From contig JAEDKN010000048.1 of the NCBI GenBank assembly GCA_016295795.1, forward strand, positions 1-5,077: a DNA stretch of 5,077 nucleotides, in the 5' to 3' direction. Of this stretch, positions 1-5,077 are shown piece after piece; the first letter of the stretch is position 1; each line of letters opens with the position of its first letter. Source of the stretch: Bacilli bacterium (GTDB lineage Bacteria; Bacillota_I; Bacilli_A; RF39; UBA660). A program made the position numbers and the translations under genes. The notes under the pieces were generated by a model. It did no database searches. It saw only the letters and a program-made list of their open reading frames with translations, and was not told where the DNA came from.

Positions 1-479
1 AGCATAAAAATTTCTCTATCTTCATTTTGTTTTACCAATGCATAGTCAAAATCATAAGAATCATTACCATTATTAAATGTTCTTTCTTTTTTATATTTAC
101 ATGCAACTTCAAGATTATATATATTTATTTTTAAATTAGCAACAAAACTTGATATCTTTTTGTCAATATGTTGAGAAAACAATTGATTTTCAGATATTAT
201 TCCATCTTTGATACTATTGTATAGTCTGTATTCATTATCACACATTTCTTTTAATAATTCATATGAATTTTTAGAACCAAATAATCTTGTTGAATTAAGA
301 TAATTTGTATTAACTCCTAACATGTGTGCAACAGAAGATTGTGGAAAATTAATTTTTAACTTATCTCCATTTGCTAACATAAGAACATATTCTCTAAGAT
401 ATATTCTTTCATTGTCATAATACTCTATTTTATGTGAAATTTGAGATAATCTACTTTCTAGTTCAGTTTTGTTTAACAT
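1..479 (-). CDS. Partial soluble protein of unknown function; weak PBECR4-like resemblance
   Basis: Reading from ATG at 479 toward base 1 gives 159 codons with no stop, and the gene runs off the left edge, so its C-terminus is missing. The start is well supported: AAGGGGG (494-488) lies 8 bases upstream and a strong promoter lies just before it. The protein begins MLNKTELESRLSQI, is rich in Lys, Asn and Glu, and has no signal peptide or membrane segment, so it is probably cytoplasmic. Visible segments are a charged helical N-terminus (about 1-30), a strand-like piece with ANGDKLKINF (36-45), the motif SSVAHMLGVN (48-57), a helical middle (70-125), and NLEVACKYKKERTF (122-135) followed by DYALVK (145-150). 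The hydrophobic strand, then HxLG, then a late basic DYxLxK strand recalls PBECR4-type predicted RNase domains of phages and mobile elements. That link is from memory and weak. The codon pattern and absence of stops make a real gene likely; the function is open. Confidence 0.75.
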   Translation of the reverse strand, partial: MLNKTELESRLSQISHKIEYYDNERIYLREYVLMLANGDKLKINFPQSSVAHMLGVNTNYLNSTRLFGSKNSYELLKEMCDNEYRLYNSIKDGIISENQLFSQHIDKKISSFVANLKINIYNLEVACKYKKERTFNNGNDSYDFDYALVKQNEDREIFM

Positions 480-487
480 AAATAAAT

Positions 488-494
488 CCCCCTT
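488..494 (-). promoter_or_regulatory. Shine-Dalgarno site of the left-edge gene
   Basis: On the minus strand AAGGGGG is followed by 8 bases and then ATG at 479. It fixes the start of the truncated gene. No other start with an SD is seen upstream in that frame before the promoter. Confidence 0.75.
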
Positions 495-508
495 AATCAA
501 CGAGGTTC

Positions 509-537
509 ATTATACCACAAAATCAACTTTTTTTCAA
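509..537 (-). promoter_or_regulatory. Extended -10 sigma-A-type promoter for the left-edge gene
   Basis: On the minus strand TTGAAA (537-532) and TATAAT (514-509) are separated by exactly 17 bases, and TGG immediately precedes the -10 box, giving a perfect TGnTATAAT extended -10. The predicted start of transcription is near 502, leaving a leader of about 22 bases that contains the AAGGGGG ribosome site. The -35 box runs into a seven-base A tract. It lies directly after the T-rich tail of the upstream terminator, so this gene appears to be transcribed independently of the exporter operon. No clear operator repeat is visible. Confidence 0.75.
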
Positions 538-539
538 CA

Positions 540-564
540 AAAAGAAAAAGTGCACATACGCACT
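540..564 (-). terminator. Small intrinsic terminator at the end of the exporter operon
   Basis: On the minus strand AGTGCG (564-559), loop TATG (558-555) and TGCACT (554-549) form a stem of five Watson-Crick pairs plus one G-T pair. It is followed by a T-rich tail (TTTT, C, TTTTT). The stem begins inside the TAG stop codon of the ATPase gene (565-563). The stem is short for a strong terminator, so some read-through is likely. Its position between the last operon gene and the next promoter supports the call. Confidence 0.6.
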
Positions 565-1297
565 AATTGTTTCTCATAAATTCTTCATATGCAGGGATTA
601 CTTCTTCTGGTGGACCAATTTGTTTTATTTTTCCATCATTTAGCCATAAAACTTCATTACATAATTCCCTAATAGTTCCTAAACTATGTGAAACTATTAT
701 AACAGTTCTATGTTCATCAGAAATAAGCTCTTTCATTTTATTATAGCTTTTTTCTTTAAATTTAACATCACCAACACTTAATACTTCATCAATTAGCATT
801 ATATCGGTCTCTAATATTGCAGTTATTGCAAAAGCTAATTTTGAATACATACCTGATGAATATGTTTTTACTGGTTTATTAATAAATTCGCCTATATCAG
901 CAAACGCTATTATTTCTTTTTCTTTCTTTTTTATCTCTTCTTCTGTAAAACCTAAAAGCATTCCTGATAAATATATATTTTCTTTTCCTGTTAATTTTTT
1001 ATTAAATCCTACTCCAATACTCAATAAAGAAATTGTATTTCCATGCAGATCTATAGTTCCTTTATCTGGTGAGAATATTCCAGCAATTGCTCTTAACATA
1101 GTTGATTTTCCACTACCATTTTTACCAATTATGCCAAGAATATTTCCCTCTTCTATTTCAAAGCTTACTCCCTTTAATGCGTGAAACAATTCGGCCTTAT
1201 GTCCAATTTGCTTCCAAGATGCTCTAATAGAAGTTTTCTTTAAACTTTTATATGTAACATGTAAATTTTTTACAGTAACTGTTATATTCTTCTTCAT
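563..1297 (-). CDS. Polysaccharide/teichoic acid ABC exporter, ATP-binding protein (Wzt/TagH-type)
   Basis: Cytoplasmic ATPase that powers export of a lipid-linked surface polysaccharide through the permease encoded just upstream. The 244 residues form one nucleotide-binding domain: Walker A GKNGSGKST (58-66), signature YSSGM (146-150), Walker B DIMLIDE (165-171), D-loop SVGD (174-177) and switch His204. The stretch before Walker A (VTYKSLKK to AELFHALKGVSF) and the GVGFNKKLTGKEN segment (95-107), which has no Q-loop Gln, are typical of the Wzt/TagH/KpsT group. The protein ends soon after the ATPase fold. It therefore lacks the C-terminal carbohydrate-binding domain of Wzt from chain-capped O antigens and the long extracellular extension of Bacillus TagH. 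ATG at 1297 overlaps the permease stop (TAATG), with AAGGTG 5 bases upstream, so translation is probably coupled. Family assignment is firm; the exported polymer is unknown. It is the last gene of its operon. Confidence 0.95.
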   Translation of the reverse strand: MKKNITVTVKNLHVTYKSLKKTSIRASWKQIGHKAELFHALKGVSFEIEEGNILGIIGKNGSGKSTMLRAIAGIFSPDKGTIDLHGNTISLLSIGVGFNKKLTGKENIYLSGMLLGFTEEEIKKKEKEIIAFADIGEFINKPVKTYSSGMYSKLAFAITAILETDIMLIDEVLSVGDVKFKEKSYNKMKELISDEHRTVIIVSHSLGTIRELCNEVLWLNDGKIKQIGPPEEVIPAYEEFMRNN

Positions 1298-2079
1298 TAT
1301 ATCACCTTCGCATAGCTGTTTTCATAACTATTTATCAAATGAACACCAAGTACACATAGACCTATTCCTATAATTAACCAAACTCCTAATACAGCAAAAT
1401 TAGGCAATACTCCTTGTAACATAACTTTTCTAAGTTCATTCATACAGAAGGCAACAGGATTAGCTCTCAAAAGAATATATTTCAATTTCCCGCTTAATCT
1501 TTCATTTATGTTATAGAAAACACCAGATAAATAAAATACCATTCTCAATGCTATGTTGGTTAAATTTCCTAAGTCATTTAATGTAACACCAAAGTGCATT
1601 AAAATCATACCTATACCAAACGATATTACATAAAGAACTATAAATATAGGAATTATAAATAGAATATGCCAAGTAAAAGGTACACCTTGGAATATCATAA
1701 GTGCAAAAGTAATTAAAAGTGAAATTCCCATTTTAAATAAATATGTAAATGATTTTGATAACAATAATACATACTTTGGTACATATACCTTTGTAACCAA
1801 ATCCCTATTATTGATAATTAATTTTACACTTCCAGTCAACATTCTGTTAAAGAAATCCCAAACAGTTAATCCAATAAATACAAAAGATGCAAAATATGGA
1901 GTATTATTTTTAAATACAACACCAAATACAAATGTATATATTAGCATAAAACAGAATGGTTCTATTATCCACCATAACCAGTTTAAATATGAATCGGCTA
2001 CCTCGGATTTTAATTCCGCTTTTGCTGAATATACTGCATATTTATAATATTTAATTATATTGTTTATAAACTTTTTCAT
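1297..2079 (-). CDS. Polysaccharide/teichoic acid ABC exporter permease (Wzm/TagG-type, ABC-2)
   Basis: Integral membrane half of the exporter, expected to dimerise and pass undecaprenyl-diphosphate-linked glycan across the membrane with the ATPase encoded next. The 260-residue length is normal for ABC-2 polysaccharide permeases. An amphipathic N-terminus (1-30, with KAELKSEVADSYLNWLWWIIEP at about 20-41) leads into about six helices: roughly 34-56, 62-80, 105-130, 137-162, 171-192 and 229-249. Family marks include WWIIEPFCFMLIY, NNRDLVTKVYVPKY (90-103), the HFGVTLNDLGN segment (162-172), LSGVFYNI (184-191) and ANPVAFCMNELRK (206-218). The start at 2079 has GGAGG (2089-2085) 5 bases upstream, and a promoter precedes it. 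Its stop TAA shares one base with the ATPase start. TagG, Wzm and RfbA-type proteins are all one family, so the substrate (O-antigen-like glycan, rhamnan or wall teichoic acid) cannot be told from this gene. Confidence 0.94.
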   Translation of the reverse strand: MKKFINNIIKYYKYAVYSAKAELKSEVADSYLNWLWWIIEPFCFMLIYTFVFGVVFKNNTPYFASFVFIGLTVWDFFNRMLTGSVKLIINNRDLVTKVYVPKYVLLLSKSFTYLFKMGISLLITFALMIFQGVPFTWHILFIIPIFIVLYVISFGIGMILMHFGVTLNDLGNLTNIALRMVFYLSGVFYNINERLSGKLKYILLRANPVAFCMNELRKVMLQGVLPNFAVLGVWLIIGIGLCVLGVHLINSYENSYAKVI

Positions 2080-2096
2080 GTCTTCCTCCGAGTACT

Positions 2097-2125
2097 ATTT
2101 TACCATATCATTTTAGTTTTTCCAA
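2097..2125 (-). promoter_or_regulatory. Candidate internal promoter for the exporter genes
   Basis: In the 53-base gap after the GtrA-like gene, the minus strand shows TTGGAA (2125-2120), a 17-base spacer ending in TGG, and TAAAAT (2102-2097), again an extended -10 arrangement. Predicted transcription starts near 2090-2091. That leaves only about 11 leader bases, almost entirely the ribosome site GGAGGAAGAC. No terminator hairpin is seen between 2133 and this site, so read-through from upstream is also expected. The sites are good matches, but the AT-rich background makes chance matches possible. Confidence 0.5.
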
Positions 2126-2132
2126 TATTAAG

Positions 2133-2612
2133 CTAACTGTTCTTGACATTATTCTTAAAAACTATTATTTTGCTTAAAACATAATTAAGCACTACTATTA
2201 TAAATTGTACTAATACTTTTGATATCATATCATTAAGTTTTATTAAATCAACCAATATATACATAACAACTACTTCGCTTCCTAATGTTAATAGTCTGCA
2301 AGATACAAATTTTATAAATTCAATAAAAACTTTTTTATCACGGCTTTCAAATACAAAAATACGATTAGTAACGTAAGCAAATAATACTGCAGCTATCCAA
2401 GATAAAATTGTACAAGCTAAATAGTTTGATATAAAGATTCTAAATAGAGCATAACTTCCAATACTAACTAAAGTTGTAAGTCCTCCCACTATTAAATAAT
2501 TAATTATTTCTTTATATTTTGAATACAAATCTAAACATTTCTTAATAATTGGGATAGTTGGATTGGTCAACTGCTCACAAATATTACTAATTAATAAAAT
2601 AATTCCTACCAT
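2133..2612 (-). CDS. GtrA-like four-helix membrane protein (putative undecaprenyl-phosphate-sugar flippase)
   Basis: Small integral membrane protein of the GtrA family, thought to help move undecaprenyl-phosphate-linked monosaccharide from the inner to the outer face of the membrane. The 159 residues contain four helices at roughly 36-60, 64-87, 100-122 and 129-152. Family marks are NYLIVGGLTTLVS (38-50), AYVTNRIFVFES (79-90) and its C-terminal echo NYVLSKIIVFK (143-153). Most members are about 120-150 residues. This one has about 30 residues before the first conserved helix, opening with hydrophobic MVGIILLISN. No later Met occurs before the core, and AGGGAG (2622-2617) lies 4 bases before this ATG, so I keep this start. 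It follows the GT2 gene by 8 bases, the partner expected of a GtrA protein. Direct flippase activity is inferred for this family rather than visible in the sequence. Confidence 0.9.
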   Translation of the reverse strand: MVGIILLISNICEQLTNPTIPIIKKCLDLYSKYKEIINYLIVGGLTTLVSIGSYALFRIFISNYLACTILSWIAAVLFAYVTNRIFVFESRDKKVFIEFIKFVSCRLLTLGSEVVVMYILVDLIKLNDMISKVLVQFIIVVLNYVLSKIIVFKNNVKNS

Positions 2613-2616
2613 AAAA

Positions 2617-2622
2617 CTCCCT
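2617..2622 (-). promoter_or_regulatory. Shine-Dalgarno site of the gtrA-like gene overlapping the GT2 stop codon
   Basis: The minus strand reads GTAGGGAGTTTTATG. The TAG stop of the GT2 gene (2623-2621) shares bases with the AGGGAG ribosome site, which sits 4 bases before the ATG. Ribosomes finishing the GT2 gene would be next to the new start, which suggests translational coupling. Confidence 0.7.
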
Positions 2623-3541
2623 ACTTTTTAAAACTTTCTTTCTTTTCTTTTACTATATAAACTGGTCTTTGTTTAACTTGCATATAAGTTCTAGATAAAT
2701 ATTCTCCAAAAATACCTATTAGTGCGAATAAAATTCCAAATAAGAACAATATAATAATAAGCAATACACTAAATGCATTTGAACCAGCAAATAAAGTAAC
2801 TATAAAATATATTATTGCTACTAACAATGTTATAAAAGAGAATATAAAAGGAATCCTAAGCGGCGTTGTAGTAAAAGCAACAATTCCTTCTATTGCATAG
2901 TTAAATAATTTCCAAAAACTCCATTTAGAAGTTCCATTTTTCCTTTCTTCTACTTCATAAGGTAAATAATAGGTATTAAATCCTACAAAACTAAATATAC
3001 CTTTAGAAAAACGATGATATTCACTTACTTCTAATATGGCATCTACTACTTTTCTTCTAAGAGTCCTAAAATCACTTGCACCTTGAACAAAAGGAACTGT
3101 TGATATAGAATTGATTAATTTATAAAAGCAATTCTTGAAAAATGTTAAAACTTTTCCCTCTTTCCTTTTTTCTTGATATGCCGCAACAGAATCGTATTCT
3201 TTATTTGCTTGTAAAATATCAATCATACGCAATATAATTTCAGGTCTTTGTTGCAAATCTGCATCTATAATTGTAACGAGCTCTCCAGTTGTCTCTTTAA
3301 GACCAGCATACATTGCTGCTTCTTTTCCAAAGTTTCTAGAAAAATTTATAACTTTAATATTTTGTTGTTTTTGTTCAACAAGTTCATTTAACTTTTCTGC
3401 GGTTCTATCTTTACTTCCATCATTAACAAAAATTATTTCATATTTGATTTTCTTGTTCTTAAATATTTTTAATACTTCTTGATAAAATAATTTTACATTA
3501 TCTTCTTCATTATAACATGGTACAACGATTGATAAATCCAT
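2621..3541 (-). CDS. GtrB/DPM1-like family 2 glycosyltransferase (undecaprenyl-phosphate sugar synthase)
   Basis: Membrane-anchored GT2 enzyme predicted to move a sugar from a nucleotide donor to undecaprenyl phosphate on the cytoplasmic face, supplying a lipid-linked monosaccharide for use outside. The 306-residue length fits the GtrB/ArnC/DPM-like group. It shows SIVVPCYNEEDN (4-15), the NDGSKDRT donor loop (40-47), FSRNFGKEAAM (67-77), metal/donor motif DADLQ (93-97), GASDFRTLRRKVVDA (154-168), RKNGTSKWS (200-208), then two membrane helices (about 229-252 and 257-282) and a basic tail. The more common DADLQDPPE reads DADLQQRPE here; the acidic DAD core is intact. ATG at 3541 has AGGTGAT just upstream. 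It lies 8 bases after the polytopic protein gene and 8 before the GtrA-like gene, making a three-component set. The sugar (glucose, GlcNAc, galactose or other) cannot be read from the motifs. Confidence 0.94.
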   Translation of the reverse strand: MDLSIVVPCYNEEDNVKLFYQEVLKIFKNKKIKYEIIFVNDGSKDRTAEKLNELVEQKQQNIKVINFSRNFGKEAAMYAGLKETTGELVTIIDADLQQRPEIILRMIDILQANKEYDSVAAYQEKRKEGKVLTFFKNCFYKLINSISTVPFVQGASDFRTLRRKVVDAILEVSEYHRFSKGIFSFVGFNTYYLPYEVEERKNGTSKWSFWKLFNYAIEGIVAFTTTPLRIPFIFSFITLLVAIIYFIVTLFAGSNAFSVLLIIILFLFGILFALIGIFGEYLSRTYMQVKQRPVYIVKEKKESFKK

Positions 3542-3545
3542 ATTA

Positions 3546-3555
3546 TCACCTACCT
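3546..3555 (-). promoter_or_regulatory. Shine-Dalgarno region of the GT2 gene overlapping the upstream stop codon
   Basis: The minus strand reads AGGTAGGTGATAATATG. The TAG stop of the polytopic gene (3552-3550) lies inside a repeated AGGT ribosome site. The closer copy (AGGTG, 3551-3547) is 5 bases from the ATG. This is the same stop-in-SD layout as at the GT2/gtrA junction and again suggests coupled translation. Confidence 0.65.
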
Positions 3556-5061
3556 ACTTTTTATTATAACACGCCAATCTTTATAGTCAATAAATTTAAG
3601 TTCTACACTATCATCTATATCATAAAACATCTTAAATCTTTCTGTATTTGTTTCATCATGTGGATATGGGTGCTTCATATAATCTTCATATACTGTTTTA
3701 GGAAGAACCATAACTTGGGATTTGTTCTTTTTTTCTTTTTCTATGTAATTAACCATTTTATTTGTTACATGAAATGCTGAAAATATTATACAAATGAAAT
3801 AAAACATAGAAATAACAATAGCAAATAAACTAATATAATTAATTGTAACATAAAATTTATCTGATTTAATGTATTTAAAACAATCAAATAATAGTTGAAG
3901 TGTAAATAGAATCCAAATTATATACATTGGATAAAAGCATCTAGGAGTTACTGGACTTACAATAAATAACGGAAGTGTTAATAAAACAATGCTCCCTAGA
4001 AAAAAGAACAATTTATTTTTGGAAATTTTATTAGGCAAAAGTATTATATAAAGTAAAAGTGCTACAAAATATATAGCGGTCAAACATCCTTCAAGAGATT
4101 TTAATATTAAAGTTAGACTCTCCCAGTCTGGAAAAAACTGTGATATAAGAGAATAAATAGCATAAAAAACAATTGTTCCTAAACTAAAATACATAAGTTT
4201 TTCATGTTTGATATTTTTCTTTTTATAAACGAATCTAAAAAACAAAAACAAACAACAAACTGCGATTAATAAAAGAATAATCGTGTTATTTAAAAACAAA
4301 TTATCATAAATTGTATGAAAATATCTTTTTATAGATTGCATTATAAAGCCATCTTTAGGAACTTTTCTGTAGAAGTCATCGCCTTTTATAATATGATGAT
4401 ATGCTTCATTTTGGAACATTAGCATCGAACCAATTATAGTACCAATTAAATAAGTTATTTGAGAAAGATTTATCTTTATTTTTTTCTTATATGAATATAT
4501 CAATCCAACAATACCAATTATAACTGCATATATAGTAACATGTTCCATGAATAAGCAACTACAAATTCCTAAAATCAAAACAGGTATTGACCAGAACTTA
4601 TTTAACTTTATTTCTTTATTATCTAATATATTTCTACTTAAATAAAACCAAATCAAAATTAATAATACAGGTGGTACATAGTTAGTAAATCCACTAGTCC
4701 ATGCAATCGCTTGTCTAAAAATTGGCCGAGGCATTAATATCATAAGAAATATTGCAATTAACAATATAGTTTTATTTTCTGTTTCTTTTTGAATTATTTT
4801 ATTAATTAAAAACGTAATAAGAGTAAGTATAACAGCCATTACTAATGCTCTTATAATTCTAAATCTTGTTAAGAGGATAACCAATAAGTTTCCAAGATAT
4901 CTCCCATTGTAATTTGCAAAAAAATTATTTAATCTATTAATACCGATACTACTTCCCCAAGCCCAATCATCATTTGTATACGGAAATAAATATCCTAAAA
5001 CTCCAAAAAATAGAAATACTACTACAAACGGAACTATTTTTTTATACTTCCAATTTTTCAT
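3550..5061 (-). CDS. DUF6056-type polytopic membrane protein, candidate GT-C-like glycosyltransferase
   Basis: A 503-residue membrane protein with a short basic N-terminus, about a dozen hydrophobic segments (first about 9-27, last about 404-430) and a soluble charged tail (431-503). After helix 1 comes the acidic loop motif YTNDDWAWGSS (28-38), then YNGRYLGN (51-58), RQAIAWTSGFTNYVPP (116-131), EH (173-174) and SPVTPRCFYPMY (369-380). From memory, these match the DUF6056 family. An Asp pair in the first outer loop is the layout of GT-C enzymes that use polyprenyl-phosphate sugars. With the GT2 and GtrA-like genes directly downstream, transfer of the lipid-linked sugar to a wall glycan outside the membrane is a reasonable inference, though not shown. 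A polymerase or ligase role is the alternative. ATG at 5061 has AAGGAGG (5074-5068) 6 bases upstream. The three bases TAA at 5077-5075 could be the stop of an upstream gene. Confidence 0.86.
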   Translation of the reverse strand: MKNWKYKKIVPFVVVFLFFGVLGYLFPYTNDDWAWGSSIGINRLNNFFANYNGRYLGNLLVILLTRFRIIRALVMAVILTLITFLINKIIQKETENKTILLIAIFLMILMPRPIFRQAIAWTSGFTNYVPPVLLILIWFYLSRNILDNKEIKLNKFWSIPVLILGICSCLFMEHVTIYAVIIGIVGLIYSYKKKIKINLSQITYLIGTIIGSMLMFQNEAYHHIIKGDDFYRKVPKDGFIMQSIKRYFHTIYDNLFLNNTIILLLIAVCCLFLFFRFVYKKKNIKHEKLMYFSLGTIVFYAIYSLISQFFPDWESLTLILKSLEGCLTAIYFVALLLYIILLPNKISKNKLFFFLGSIVLLTLPLFIVSPVTPRCFYPMYIIWILFTLQLLFDCFKYIKSDKFYVTINYISLFAIVISMFYFICIIFSAFHVTNKMVNYIEKEKKNKSQVMVLPKTVYEDYMKHPYPHDETNTERFKMFYDIDDSVELKFIDYKDWRVIIKSR

Positions 5062-5067
5062 AAAATT

Positions 5068-5074
5068 CCTCCTT
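5068..5074 (-). promoter_or_regulatory. Consensus Shine-Dalgarno site of the DUF6056-type gene
   Basis: AAGGAGG on the minus strand is 6 bases before the ATG at 5061, an ideal spacing for Bacillota, and it fixes this start. The window ends 3 bases further on, so the promoter and any upstream gene are not visible. Confidence 0.85.
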
Positions 5075-5077
5075 TTA

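Noticed and set aside
85..96. T-rich and A-rich tracts throughout the window as possible promoters or terminators on the plus strand
   Set aside because: No plus-strand gene exists for them to serve, and isolated tracts lack paired boxes or hairpins.
528..534. Seven-base A tract (minus strand) spanning the -35 box and spacer of the edge-gene promoter, as a possible expression switch
   Set aside because: The spacer is already the ideal 17 bases and the tract is too short to claim length variation without population data.
1811..2047. Plus-strand open frame of 78 codons inside the permease gene
   Set aside because: It lies wholly antisense to a well-supported permease, its product matches no recognisable pattern, and a low-GC antisense frame of this size is expected by chance.
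3517..3780. Plus-strand open frame of 87 codons across the 3' end of the polytopic gene and the 5' end of the GT2 gene
   Set aside because: It is antisense to two convincing genes, its product is a run of Phe, Ile and Tyr typical of reversed AT-rich code, and no ribosome site is seen.
5037..5043. Seven-base A run (minus strand) near the start of the polytopic gene, as a possible phase-variation site
   Set aside because: Seven bases is short for slipped-strand switching, encodes Lys-Lys in frame, and such runs are common in this AT-rich DNA.
1..5077. CRISPR arrays, tRNA or rRNA genes, insertion-sequence ends, long direct or inverted repeats
   Set aside because: Reading both strands by eye showed no regularly spaced repeats, no tRNA-like cloverleaf segments, no transposase-like code and no paired terminal repeats; dense coding leaves gaps of under 90 bases.

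Overview
The window is strongly AT-rich, uses the standard code with TGG for Trp, and carries consensus purine-rich Shine-Dalgarno (SD) sites and sigma-A-type promoters. This points to a low-GC Gram-positive (Bacillota) chromosome, such as a gut Clostridia/Bacilli relative. Species cannot be fixed from the sequence alone. Every real gene reads on the minus strand, so transcription runs from 5077 toward 1.

In transcription order, the first block (5061 to 2133) is a three-gene membrane glycosylation set. It encodes a large polytopic protein of the DUF6056 type (candidate GT-C-like sugar transferase), a GtrB/DPM1-like family 2 glycosyltransferase with two C-terminal membrane helices, and a GtrA-like four-helix protein. 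The genes are 8 bases apart, and the stop codon of each of the first two sits in the SD region of the next. The expected work flow, inferred from Gtr-type systems, is that the GT2 enzyme loads a sugar on undecaprenyl phosphate, GtrA assists its flipping, and the polytopic protein transfers the sugar outside the membrane.

The second block (2079 to 563) is a two-component ABC-2 polysaccharide exporter. Its permease and ATPase genes overlap by one base (TAATG). The ATPase is the short type, without the C-terminal carbohydrate-binding domain found in some Wzt proteins. A good extended -10 promoter lies between the blocks, so the exporter may be transcribed on its own as well as by read-through. 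Together the five genes look like part of a cell-wall polysaccharide or wall teichoic acid-like locus: the exporter delivers a lipid-linked polymer and the three-gene set decorates it outside. The upstream end of the locus is outside the window.

A small hairpin with a T-rich tail ends the exporter unit at about 540-564. Next to it is a near-consensus extended -10 promoter for a separate gene (479 to the left edge, cut off). That gene encodes an unrecognised soluble protein with a weak resemblance to the PBECR4 group of predicted nuclease domains, and it appears unrelated to the polysaccharide genes. No RNA genes, mobile elements, CRISPR arrays or long repeats were seen, and no gene-free stretch exceeds about 90 bases.
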